Shown here piece after piece: positions 36,540 to 44,244 of a DNA stretch of 64,000 nucleotides. The notes beneath the pieces were generated by a model. That model was not told the origin of the DNA. It searched no databases and saw only the letters and a list, made by a program, of their open reading frames with translations. The translations under genes were made by a program, and so were the position numbers. Every line of letters begins with the position of its first letter. Position 1 is the stretch's first letter. Source of the DNA: Bradyrhizobium diazoefficiens USDA 110 (GTDB lineage Bacteria; Pseudomonadota; Alphaproteobacteria; Rhizobiales; Xanthobacteraceae); the NCBI RefSeq assembly GCF_000011365.1, contig NC_004463.1:5690001-5754000 (forward strand). The letters run 5' to 3'.

Positions 36540-36571
36540 GAGCCCGGTCGAAGCTCTCGCGGGCTCCTTTT
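36540..36571 (+). terminator. rho-independent terminator of the integrase gene
   Basis: GAGCCCG-loop-CGGGCTC followed by CTTTTCCCC, 22 bases past the integrase stop. Confidence 0.75.
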
Positions 36572-36741
36572 CCCCTGCGTAGGGAAAGGTTCAAGGCAGA
36601 AAAATCAAGATTAATCAACGGCGTATGGGTGTCGCGATCCGATGACGGTCCGGCTGCGAGAAAATTATATGAATGCCGGTGGAGCCTGTGGATGGCGGTG
36701 AAATCTGGCGGCGGGTGTAACAGTCACGCTACAATTATCGG

Positions 36742-37146
36742 ATGACGAATCCCATGCCGAAGATCCTGCTTGCGCTGGCCGCGGTAGCCGTTCTGGCGAC
36801 CAACGCTTCGGCCGACGTGCTGAGGTGCAAAATCGAAGGCTTCAGTGACAGCATTTTTATCACGTCTGCACCCGATACCAATCAGAACGACGGTCAATAC
36901 GCGCGGATTGGCATCTCCCCCGGCATCGGAAGCAAGGCCTTTGCTTTCGCCGACCGCATGGGGGCTCACGTATTCGTCGAATTGAATGCCGATGGTACAC
37001 CTGTTGGGCTGTTGACGGTGCAGAAGGATATGCGCGTGATCAATTCACGTCAGTCCATCGATCCTTCGGGCAAGGTTCTTGCGCCATCCCAAACTGCGGG
37101 CGTGTGTACTCGATGCGCGTCGCTAAAGGCATGTTCGCCACGATGA
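36742..37146 (+). CDS. secreted hypothetical protein 1 of an overlapping trio
   Basis: 134 residues with a signal peptide (about residues 5-24, MPKILLALAAVAVLATNASA). The mature part is strand-rich (GFSDSIFITSAP, DGQYARIGISPG, FADRMGAHVFVEL), with the three later cysteines near the end. No known domain. ATG at 36742 or 36754 (MPKILL). Its stop overlaps the next start as ATGA at 37143-37146. Base composition is AT-richer than the left half of the window. Confidence 0.6.
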   Translation: MTNPMPKILLALAAVAVLATNASADVLRCKIEGFSDSIFITSAPDTNQNDGQYARIGISPGIGSKAFAFADRMGAHVFVELNADGTPVGLLTVQKDMRVINSRQSIDPSGKVLAPSQTAGVCTRCASLKACSPR

Positions 37147-37550
37147 CTAAGACGGTAATCGCACTGCTGGCGTTCGCACTGACGATTGGCGCAGTGTCGG
37201 CGCAAAATCGCAAAGAAATTTATGAGTTGCAGGAGCGATGTGGCAAACGAGCCGAGCAGATTTACGAAAAGGATTTCCCAGTCGGTGAGCGGAAGGGTCT
37301 CGAATCCTTCGAGAACCACTACAACATCCGGCTAAACCGTTGCTTCATACTCGAACAAAACACCATGATCACCAAGGATGCGGGTAAGTCCTACACGATA
37401 AGAATGCTCACGCTAGTCGATGTGAACGACAACAAGGTCTACGGCAGTTTCAGCTCACTCAACTGCGCTGTGCAGAACGTGACCTGCAGATCGGAGCAGG
37501 AGTTTCGGTCATTGATCCGGCAGTTCATGGAAGATCGAGGGGAGCAATGA
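37143..37550 (+). CDS. secreted hypothetical protein 2 of the trio
   Basis: 135 residues: signal peptide MTKTVIALLAFALTIGAVSA, then a helical start (NRKEIYELQERCGKRAEQIYE) and a strand-rich C-terminal half with three more cysteines (NRCFILEQ, NCAVQNVTCRS), so disulfides are likely. The ATG at 37143 sits in the ATGA overlap with the preceding stop, and its own stop overlaps the next start by ATGA (37547-37550). Function not recognised. Confidence 0.65.
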   Translation: MTKTVIALLAFALTIGAVSAQNRKEIYELQERCGKRAEQIYEKDFPVGERKGLESFENHYNIRLNRCFILEQNTMITKDAGKSYTIRMLTLVDVNDNKVYGSFSSLNCAVQNVTCRSEQEFRSLIRQFMEDRGEQ

Positions 37551-37810
37551 AACCATTTCAAAGACTCAGCCACGGCGATGAGCGGACGGTGGTGCTGCAG
37601 CTAAAGCAGAGCGATACAGCCGAACTTTTTGACCTTCTAAAATACGTCGGTGAACACTTCACAGAATGCGCCGACGAGTATCTAAGAAGCGGGGAGCACG
37701 AGATGCGAACAGAAAGCACTAATCTCGCGGCAATCGCTGCAAGGCATTGGCTGGAAATAAATCATCAGCTCATATTCAAAAGGCCGTCAGGGTTGAAGCT
37801 GCCGCCATAG
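37547..37810 (+). CDS. small cytoplasmic hypothetical protein 3 of the trio
   Basis: 87 residues, no signal peptide, mostly helical (LKQSDTAELFDLLKYVGEHF). ATGA overlap with the previous gene. It would stay in the cytosol unlike its two operon mates. The family was not recognised. Confidence 0.6.
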   Translation: MKPFQRLSHGDERTVVLQLKQSDTAELFDLLKYVGEHFTECADEYLRSGEHEMRTESTNLAAIAARHWLEINHQLIFKRPSGLKLPP

Positions 37811-37814
37811 GTCC

Positions 37815-37904
37815 ATGTACCCGCAAAAAATCACCTTCGGCGAGATGCGCGAGTCCGGCGCGCGCGATGTGTCGGCCTTCCTAAACTATAAAACATCCGG
37901 GTAA
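37815..37904 (+). pseudogene. 5' remnant of a KITFGEMRE zinc-ribbon gene
   Basis: Translation MYPQKITFGEMRESGARDV, then a stop after 29 residues. The first 20 residues parallel the KITFGEMREMGLRGVL start of the intact gene at 44245, while the cysteine-containing part is missing. It is therefore a truncated relative. Confidence 0.7.
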
Positions 37905-37938
37905 GCTGCTATTGGCAAGCCTTTCAACCGGAGTTCCT

Positions 37939-38904
37939 ATGCTCGATTTGAAGAAGAAGTCCGATCTTCAGCGACTTGTTGACGAAGGTTTAGAGGAAAG
38001 CCTCACCCTGGACTACAAGGCGTCCCCCTCCCTGGCCCGAGACAGCGGTAAGCCCGAGGAATTGTGCAAGGACGTGAGCGCACTGGCGAACTCTGCCGGT
38101 GGGCAACTGGTCTATGGCATCGAGGAAGACAAGGCCGCAGGGAAACCCTCAAAGGTCGATGATGGCGTTGTCGATCCGAAGATTACGAAGGAATGGATCG
38201 AGCAAATTTTGAACTCGAAAGTCCAGCCGCGTATGGATGGTGTTCGAATTGAACGAATCGATATGGAGACTGGCAAGTTCGGCTACGTCATTACCGTTCA
38301 GCAGTCACAAATCGGGCCTCATCAGGCTCCAGATGGCAAATACTACAAGCGGTTCAATTTCCAGTCTGTGCCGATGCACGACTATGAAATCCGCGATATC
38401 ATGCGCCGTTCCACGACGCCTGACCTGCACGTCGTTCTCTCATTCGGCAGCGGGAATAAGTTCACAGTCCAGTATGCGTCTCACCAAGAGCTGTCGCAGA
38501 CATTCTTGCTCGACTGCACAGTCATCAATAATTCGGCCACACCAGCGACGTTCGCGATCGTGGAAGTTCTCATCGACTACGACATCGTGAATCCCTTTGC
38601 CCTTGACCCGTTCATTCAGGTTGGGGCGATTGACCAAGCACCGGCACCGAAGCTCCGTATCTTCCGCCGAACGATATCGGCTCCGCCCCAATTGCCGATT
38701 TTCAAGGAGGCTGTTGCGGATTCGCACAAGGCGCAAATCGCGCTCCAGCTTCCGTCATCGTTTCTCGGCAGCACCTACACCCATCTCCAGACAAAGATCA
38801 TGGCCCAAGGCGTTTCGAGGCATGAGGATTGGGGCATCATCACTAAGGGTGCCACCATGGAGCTGATCCCGCCCGAATCTCCCCTACTCATAAAGACCTT
38901 GTGA
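37939..38904 (+). CDS. AlbA_2/Schlafen-type DNA-binding domain protein
   Basis: A 321-residue protein. The first 130 residues match the AlbA_2 domain (PF04326): EGLEESLTLDYKASPS near 14-29 and VSALANSAGGQLVYGIEE near 48-65, then DGKYYKRFNFQSVPM. This domain is related to the Schlafen core and is found with HTH or ATPase partners in transcription control and defence. Residues 150-321 are strand-rich and unassigned. The start is ATG 37939; a TTG start at 37912 is less likely. Its AT-richer DNA and island position suggest transfer. Confidence 0.75.
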   Translation: MLDLKKKSDLQRLVDEGLEESLTLDYKASPSLARDSGKPEELCKDVSALANSAGGQLVYGIEEDKAAGKPSKVDDGVVDPKITKEWIEQILNSKVQPRMDGVRIERIDMETGKFGYVITVQQSQIGPHQAPDGKYYKRFNFQSVPMHDYEIRDIMRRSTTPDLHVVLSFGSGNKFTVQYASHQELSQTFLLDCTVINNSATPATFAIVEVLIDYDIVNPFALDPFIQVGAIDQAPAPKLRIFRRTISAPPQLPIFKEAVADSHKAQIALQLPSSFLGSTYTHLQTKIMAQGVSRHEDWGIITKGATMELIPPESPLLIKTL

Positions 38905-39038
38905 TGACCGAAGATCAAATTGTTCGGGACGCTTGGAATATCCCCCACACTTTCGGTATTGCTGGCACAGTCTGCATGGCGCTGAAGGTGATTAACCGGC
39001 TTTCGCGCCTAGCCACGCAAACCGAGAGAGACAAATAG
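38904..39038 (+). CDS. 44-residue hypothetical protein after the AlbA_2 gene
   Basis: The frame starts ATGACCGAAGATCAA, overlapping the AlbA_2 stop by one base (TGATG). A short hydrophobic patch (FGIAGTVCMAL) then a basic end is seen. The one-base overlap favours translation, but no domain was recognised. Confidence 0.4.
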   Translation: MTEDQIVRDAWNIPHTFGIAGTVCMALKVINRLSRLATQTERDK

Positions 39039-39524
39039 TAAGGCAGTCTCAGGTTATCGACGTCTACCTAGCGGACGAGGTGTGCATGTGTATCCAGGGC
39101 CAGGTGCACGGCGAACTTCACCGGCTGGTGCAAAAGTGCAGGAGCGAACCAAGGGATGGCTAAGCGGGAGATTTTTTCGTGTCCGCTGATCGGAGCAACG
39201 CCAAAAGGGGAAAGGGAAAATTCGTGACCAGCGCCTTCGGATCTGGAGAGGAGCGGAGACTCCGGGTGGCGGACTTGTCGGCGCATCACCTAACAGCGCA
39301 ATCTAAAGCAAACTGGCGTCTCGCCGACATTCCGAGGGCGATCTTATGCACGTTGGCATGCATTCTGTTCCATGTAAGTGCTTAATCGATATAAAGAATT
39401 GTCGCCTCACATCTCAGCCGAGTGTTGCGGCTTGGCTACATCAACCTGCCGGCGAACGGGATAGCATTGACTACGTAGGTGGGCGTCGTGCCTTTTTTGA
39501 ATTCTTTCTGGGAGATTTCTCGTA
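39039..39524. other. intergenic region, no supported gene
   Basis: 486 bases. Includes a GC-poor run before the outer-membrane protein gene (TTAATCGATATAAAGAATTG at 39382-39401) that may be its promoter. Fragments resembling the GGACATC-type relics found elsewhere on this side are not clear here. Confidence 0.4.
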
Positions 39525-40295
39525 ATGAAAAAGCTTCTCGTTGCCGCGGCCGGAATGATGGCCGTGGGTCTATCCGCTCCCGCGTCGGCGGCTGATTTGG
39601 CGGCGCGTCCGTACACCAAGGCGCCGCCCCCGATTGTCGCTCCGATCTATGACTGGACTGGTTTTTACATCGGCGCCAACGGCGGGTGGGGCCAAAGCCG
39701 CGGTTGCGTGGATTTCGTCACGCTTGCAGGAACAGTCGCTGGTGGTTGCGCTTCTCGTTCCGGAGGTCTTGTCGGCGGACAGATCGGGTATCGCTGGCAA
39801 ACAAATCAATTTGTGCTCGGATTGGAAGCGCAGGGCGATTGGGCCGACATCAAGAATACGCGCGTCAGCCTGATCGATCCGCTGCTATCGACCACCGGTA
39901 AAACCGACGGCATTGGTCTCTTCACGGCGCAACTCGGTTGGGCGTGGAACGCGTCACTGCTCTATGTGAAGGGTGGTGCAGCCGTGACCCACAATCGTCT
40001 TGATGTCTTCAATAACCTGACCGGGGTCGGTCTGGACTCGGCAAGCCACACGCGCTGGGGCGGTGCGTTGGGCGTCGGCTGGGAGTATGGCTTCGCGCCT
40101 AACTGGTCGGTCGGCGTTGAATACGATCACCTCTGGATGGGGAATGACAACCGCACCTTCGCAGGCGCAGGCGTGCTCTCGCCCGGTGGCGTTACCCTCC
40201 TCGGCGACAGGGTTAGCCAAGATGTGGACATGGTCACCGTTCGGTTGAACTATCGTTTCGGTGGCTTTGGTGCCCCGATCGCGGCCAGATACTGA
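39525..40295 (+). CDS. outer-membrane beta-barrel protein, Omp25/31-like
   Basis: 256 residues with a signal peptide (MKKLLVAAAGMMAVGLSAPASA). The mature start DLAARPYTKAPPP is a frequent opening of rhizobial Omp25/Omp31-like proteins, followed by IYDWTGFYIGANGGWG. Beta strands alternate with aromatic and glycine residues to the end. The last strand ends in a tyrosine rather than phenylalanine. Eight strands are likely. It sits in the outer membrane, with a stabilising or adhesive role inferred from the family. Terminator at 40317. Confidence 0.92.
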   Translation: MKKLLVAAAGMMAVGLSAPASAADLAARPYTKAPPPIVAPIYDWTGFYIGANGGWGQSRGCVDFVTLAGTVAGGCASRSGGLVGGQIGYRWQTNQFVLGLEAQGDWADIKNTRVSLIDPLLSTTGKTDGIGLFTAQLGWAWNASLLYVKGGAAVTHNRLDVFNNLTGVGLDSASHTRWGGALGVGWEYGFAPNWSVGVEYDHLWMGNDNRTFAGAGVLSPGGVTLLGDRVSQDVDMVTVRLNYRFGGFGAPIAARY

Positions 40296-40316
40296 CCGAA
40301 CTAGACTACGCAAACC

Positions 40317-40342
40317 AAAGCCCCGGCTCGCCGGGGCTTTTT
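40317..40342 (+). terminator. rho-independent terminator of the outer-membrane protein gene
   Basis: AAAGCCCCGGC-TCG-CCGGGGCTTTTT directly after the stop. A seven-pair stem plus five T. Confidence 0.93.
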
Positions 40343-40475
40343 GCGGGTTGAGCATCCCAAGCGGTTGCTACGTTTTGCAATGTCTCAGTTGGGAGCAACA
40401 GCAGGCCTTTTGCTTGACGGAACGCGCTCGTCGATTTGCCGACGGCTACGTGCGCCTGACCGTGGGCGTCGCCTT

Positions 40476-42062
40476 TCAGTGCGGTATCCCGGCGGTCTTC
40501 GGCAGCACACCTCCGGAAACGACCCAACTGTCATACGATCGGAACTTGAGGCCGAGCCGCTCATAGTAGACGCGCAGATTGCCGTCGCTGCCGCGAGTGA
40601 CCGCATCGGGCCTCACCGTCTGCACCTCCTGCGCGATCACCCCGACGTAGGCCTTGTCACTGCCGTTGTATGCGAAGCGGTAATAACCGAGACCGTTGTC
40701 GAGCCGACCGAGGAGCACTACGTCGTGCTTGAGGTTGATATCCGACCTGCGCCCGCCACCCCGGCCTCCGCCGCCTCGAAACCCTCCTCCGCCGCCACCG
40801 CGAAATCCTCCGCCCCCGCGGCCACCGCCGCCTCGGAATGCTGCCGCTCGATGTCCGCCGCCCGTGAACCTCGCTCCACCGCCGCGGCCCGCCACAGGCC
40901 TGACATGGGCGGCTCTCGAAGCCCCGCGGTGCACCGCGCGACCGCCGGACCTTGCGCTCCTGGCCGCCGTCGAGCGGTTACGCGCTTGGCGATTGCCGAC
41001 CGTTCTGCCGGCGCCGGCCTGCCGATTTCCCCGACCTCGGTCGGCGCGTTGAGCGCGGTCGGCCACGTTAGCCCGGTTGGCGCCGGTCCCTAACCGCCGC
41101 GCGGCGGCCGCGCCGGCTGCGCCCGCCGCGATGCCCGCGCCGGCGCGTCGGTTCGCGCTGCCAAACCTTTGTTGCAGGTTCGGATTGTTGTAGCGTGCGC
41201 CTTGTCGGTGCCTTACGTCGTGCTGCCAATGCTCGACGCGAGCACCGCGGTTGATGTCGATAGCTCCGCCGCCCCAGTTGACCCGGCTGCCGCCCCACCA
41301 TCCGCCGCCGCCCCAATAGCCGCCGGTTGCCCACCGCCCCAGTGCGTAGGCTGCGCCGAACGCGATCCCAGTCGCGATGATGCCGGCGCCGATATAGCCG
41401 GGGTAGCCCCAGTAGTAGGGGTAGGCAGGATAGTCAGAGTAAGACCAATCGCCGAAAACCACCTGAGGCTCGTAGTAGGGAACGTAAATACTGTCAGTCA
41501 CAGCGGGTTCAATGTAGATGAAGCGCCGGTTCTGATCTTCCTTTACCGTTACATTCTGCTCTCTCGTTGTGACCAGCTTCTGCCTGTCGTAGGCTTTGGA
41601 CCGCAACCGCTGCACGGCGTCCATCACCTCCTGCTGCTGCGCGAGAAACGCCTCGCCAAGTTTCTGGGTCCACTCGAGATGCTCGTTCATCATCTGCAGA
41701 ACTGATGGCGTCGCGACCAGCGCCTTGACGCTCCCGTCCCAATCCTGTTTCTCCGTGGCGGCCTTGAGGGCGTCCCCCATGAGGCCCTTGTTCTGGTTCA
41801 TCCAGCGATCAGCGTGCACCACCTCAAGCGGATAGGTCGATGCCATTAGCACGTTCGATAACAATGTATCTGGATACAGCGCAATCGGCGCGACCAGCGC
41901 ATCGAGTTCGGCTGGTTTAAGTGCCGCCTGCTCTGGAACCGACGCCGGTGCACCGCTTGGCGCCTGAGGCGCATTATCGTTTGTCTGGGCCTGCGAAGGA
42001 ACGCTGGTGCACAATAGTCCGATTAAGCCACATGTCCAACATATCGTTCTAACGACCCGCAT
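40476..42062 (-). CDS. DUF3300 protein with S74-like C-terminal domain
   Basis: A 528-residue exported protein. The signal peptide ends near SQAQ (25). DUF3300 occupies about 45-265, with QAALKPAELDALVAPIALYP and DTLLSNVLMASTYPLEVV. A long Gly/Ala/Arg-rich segment (about 270-435) follows. The last about 95 residues, beginning SDINLKHDVVLLGRLDNGLG, resemble the intramolecular-chaperone (Peptidase_S74) domain of phage tail fibres, including GVIAQEVQ. In phage proteins that domain is self-cleaving; here Ser-Asp occurs at the expected start. Function unknown. It lies 59 bases after the Spy/CpxP-like gene and is probably co-transcribed. Confidence 0.85.
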   Translation of the reverse strand: MRVVRTICWTCGLIGLLCTSVPSQAQTNDNAPQAPSGAPASVPEQAALKPAELDALVAPIALYPDTLLSNVLMASTYPLEVVHADRWMNQNKGLMGDALKAATEKQDWDGSVKALVATPSVLQMMNEHLEWTQKLGEAFLAQQQEVMDAVQRLRSKAYDRQKLVTTREQNVTVKEDQNRRFIYIEPAVTDSIYVPYYEPQVVFGDWSYSDYPAYPYYWGYPGYIGAGIIATGIAFGAAYALGRWATGGYWGGGGWWGGSRVNWGGGAIDINRGARVEHWQHDVRHRQGARYNNPNLQQRFGSANRRAGAGIAAGAAGAAAARRLGTGANRANVADRAQRADRGRGNRQAGAGRTVGNRQARNRSTAARSARSGGRAVHRGASRAAHVRPVAGRGGGARFTGGGHRAAAFRGGGGRGGGGFRGGGGGGFRGGGGRGGGRRSDINLKHDVVLLGRLDNGLGYYRFAYNGSDKAYVGVIAQEVQTVRPDAVTRGSDGNLRVYYERLGLKFRSYDSWVVSGGVLPKTAGIPH

Positions 42063-42120
42063 GTTCCGCGTCCTCCTAGTCTCGCAGTATCGAAACATGA
42101 CGTACATCCAACGTGCATCT

Positions 42121-42624
42121 CTAATCGTCGTCATCTTCGGGTTCGATACTGTGCTCGATCACATCGCTCATCCCGCGCATGACGACATATGATGCGAAAG
42201 ACATTCGTTTTTTCTGATCCTCGCTCAAGGTTTTGTAGAGCGGCTCCCAAGCATCGGCGAGCTTCTTGAGATCGGCGCCGCGCTGAATGAGCCGATCCGC
42301 TCTCCGTTGCATAAGCTCGACCGGATTGCTCTGGTGGAGGGGATCCATCGCGCCGTCGTGCAATTCGGCTATCCGTTCTAACCGGGCCTGCCGGTTCTTC
42401 GCCCTAGCGCGGATGGCGTCCTCAACGGCCGGCCATAATTTTTCCTGATCGGGCGTCAATTGCAAGGCCGCCTTGATTATGCCGACACGCATATCCGTTA
42501 GGCTTTTCATGTCGGTGGCGCTGAGTTGCCCTACTCCGCCGGTTGATGATGTCTCTGCTGCGTAGGAGAGAGACGAAGTTGTCATCAAAAGTGCAATTGC
42601 TGCGATGGCTGCTTTCTTTGTCAC
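42121..42624 (-). CDS. periplasmic Spy/CpxP-type protein (LTxxQ motif)
   Basis: 167 residues from GTG 42624 after CAGGAGTTTGCC. Signal peptide VTKKAAIAAIALLMTTSSLSYAA. The LTxxQ motif is LQLTPDQEKLWPAVEDAIR (about 60-78), and a second LSEDQKK element is near the end. Spy-type proteins are periplasmic chaperones induced by envelope stress. The longer frame to 42783 is unlikely because the AGGAG site and signal peptide both point to 42624. A FixK-type box lies 64 bases upstream. Confidence 0.82.
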   Translation of the reverse strand: MTKKAAIAAIALLMTTSSLSYAAETSSTGGVGQLSATDMKSLTDMRVGIIKAALQLTPDQEKLWPAVEDAIRARAKNRQARLERIAELHDGAMDPLHQSNPVELMQRRADRLIQRGADLKKLADAWEPLYKTLSEDQKKRMSFASYVVMRGMSDVIEHSIEPEDDDD

Positions 42625-42687
42625 GGCAAACTCCTGAGGCTCGTATCGCATGCCCCGAGCAAAACGACGTATACAGTCAACGGCGGG

Positions 42688-42701
42688 TTGATCTACGTCA
42701 A
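42688..42701. promoter_or_regulatory. FixK2/FNR-type box TTGATCTACGTCAA
   Basis: TTGA-N6-TCAA; only one half-site differs from the TTGAT-N4-ATCAA ideal. It lies about 64 bases upstream of the Spy/CpxP-like start codon on the minus strand, which fits activation from a site near -40. Confidence 0.6.
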
Positions 42702-42809
42702 AGGTCCGCGCTGAGAAATATGGACGTGCTTCTGACTGTTTCCAAATCTTGTACGACCCCGAACGTATAGAGCCTAGTCGCATCGACTGTTGGTCACCTT
42801 CTCAGCCTT

Positions 42810-43070
42810 CTATTTCGGAAGGCATTCCACACTGTAAGCAATGATGATCTGCGCTGGGTCGGCCTTTCCGATGCTCTTCAAATCCTCAAGACCACTTTTT
42901 AGCCTCGCTCCGGCCTCTTTCAAGCTACCTTCAAGTGCCGACTTGGCTGCCTTGCATCGCTCTTCATTCGAGAACTCCTGAAACACTACCGTTGGGAGGA
43001 GTCTCCACTCCGCTTTGTCGTTCGTAGCGGCTGGGCTGACCGAGAAAGAAAGACGTACATCAGGACCCAC
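42810..43070 (-). CDS. hypothetical protein, possibly disrupted at the 5' end
   Basis: 86 codons from GTG 43070, with helix-rich content (EERCKAAKSALEGSLKEAGARLKSGLEDL) and two cysteines. An ATG two bases away in another frame reads MWVLMYVFLS, which looks like the start of a signal-peptide-like segment, so a frameshift near 43045 may separate a leader from the rest. The family was not recognised. Confidence 0.4.
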   Translation of the reverse strand: MGPDVRLSFSVSPAATNDKAEWRLLPTVVFQEFSNEERCKAAKSALEGSLKEAGARLKSGLEDLKSIGKADPAQIIIAYSVECLPK

Positions 43071-43152
43071 ATTTGTTTACTCCGCTTTGGTGAGGAGCAG
43101 TGACAACCTGCTTCTCTCACGCGATCCTCGATCAAGATGGTCTCGCCTCTGG

Positions 43153-43166
43153 TTGATCTAAATCAA
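43153..43166. promoter_or_regulatory. perfect FixK2/FNR box TTGATCTAAATCAA
   Basis: TTGAT-CTAA-ATCAA matches the full FNR-type consensus on both arms. It is 75 bases before the ATG at 43241 and 82 bases before the divergent GTG at 43070, so it may serve either or both genes. Confidence 0.75.
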
Positions 43167-43240
43167 GCTCGGACGAAGCCTGACCCACGAGCATCGTTTG
43201 GAGAACGCACGGTGGGCTTTAACCTGTCGGGGGCGATAAC

Positions 43241-43675
43241 ATGAGGTGCTGGGTGGGGCTGGTCATCGCTGCTCTCTTAACAACGGGATCGCGCGCCAGC
43301 GATGCAGCCTTGCGGATCACAGAGGATCGCGGCGGACCGATTGAAAAGTATATATCCAGGTACGAAAGACTGCGTGCCTCGGGCCAGCCTGTGATTATCG
43401 ATGGTTTCTGCGCATCGGCTTGCACGATCGTCCTGGCGGCCATCCCTTCGAGCAGAATTTGCGTGACCTCACAGGCGACACTTGCCTTCCACGCAGCGTG
43501 GGATTTCGGCCATCGCGGCCGGCCTGTCACGAATTCTGGAGCGACCCGAATGCTCTATTCGATGTATCCCGTGCGTGTGCGACAATGGATCGCAGATCGC
43601 GGTGGTCTAACGCCGCGCACAATCTTCCTGCATGGAAAGCCATTGAAGGCAATGTATCGCTCATGCTCCTCCTGA
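43241..43675 (+). CDS. secreted ClpP-like protein (COG3904 type)
   Basis: A 144-residue protein with an N-terminal signal peptide (about 1-20, ALLTTGSRASDA). The ClpP/crotonase-like pattern is present: a strand-turn VIIDGFCASACTIV with Ser59 in CASAC, followed by a strand and LAFHAAW with His84. The Asp of a triad is not identifiable. Members are small periplasmic proteins of unknown substrate. Its stop overlaps the start of the LuxR-type gene by 13 bases. A perfect FixK-type box precedes it. Confidence 0.75.
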   Translation: MRCWVGLVIAALLTTGSRASDAALRITEDRGGPIEKYISRYERLRASGQPVIIDGFCASACTIVLAAIPSSRICVTSQATLAFHAAWDFGHRGRPVTNSGATRMLYSMYPVRVRQWIADRGGLTPRTIFLHGKPLKAMYRSCSS

Positions 43676-43902
43676 CACCGCGCGAGAAGAAACTCTTAAG
43701 GCGTCTGGCCCAAGGGAAAACAGATCAGCAGATCGCTACCGAGATTGGTGGCAGGAAAGATCAGATCGCTTTGCAGCGCAAAAGTCTGATCGAAAGACTG
43801 CAAGTTCAGTCGCAGGAACAGCTAGAGGCGCTAGTCCATGAGTTCGCTTCCTATCCGGAACGATCGGTCGAGAAACCTGAGCGCAGGTGGCGGCCGCCCT
43901 AG
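43663..43902 (+). CDS. stand-alone LuxR-type helix-turn-helix protein
   Basis: 79 residues, almost all a GerE/LuxR DNA-binding domain: LTPREKKLLRRLAQGKTDQQ and IATEIGGRKDQIALQRKSLI. There is no receiver or sensor domain, so it is a minimal regulator. The ATG at 43663 lies inside the preceding gene (13-base overlap), so translation is probably coupled to the secreted ClpP-like protein. Such lone domains can act alone or pair with another regulator. Confidence 0.7.
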   Translation: MLLLTPREKKLLRRLAQGKTDQQIATEIGGRKDQIALQRKSLIERLQVQSQEQLEALVHEFASYPERSVEKPERRWRPP

Positions 43903-43932
43903 CGCACCGCCGTCCGCGCTCACTCGGTCTCC

Positions 43933-44215
43933 TTAATACTGGTACGGATATTGACCCGGGCAAACATAGCTGCCGTAGGTGTCGTAGTAGCAGCCGCTGT
44001 TGTAGTTATTATGTAGTAACCGTAGGCACCGGCGGCAGCGGCGGCTCCCACAGCGGCGGCACCATAGCCCCAACCCGGGCGATAGTAGCCGCCGCCATAC
44101 CCCGGATAACCCGCGATCGGACGGCCTGGTCGTCCAGCGATCGGGCGGCCTGGGTACCCGACGACCGGCAGTAGCTCGCGCGCTTCCCGAGCCACTAGGA
44201 ATCGATAATTTGCAA
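43933..44215 (-). pseudogene. frameshifted Gly/Tyr-rich secreted protein gene
   Basis: One frame gives PGYGGGYYRPGWGYGAAAVG and GAYGYY up to about 44010. A shift into another frame then gives NYNSGCYYDTYGSYVCPGQY followed by PYQY and TAA at 43933. Together they make the ordinary C-terminus of a secreted Gly/Tyr-rich protein of rhizobia. The N-terminus is replaced by MPRSKRRREHL, which is not a signal peptide. Confidence 0.7.
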
Positions 44216-44244
44216 GGTGCTCACGACGGCGCTTTGATCTCGGC

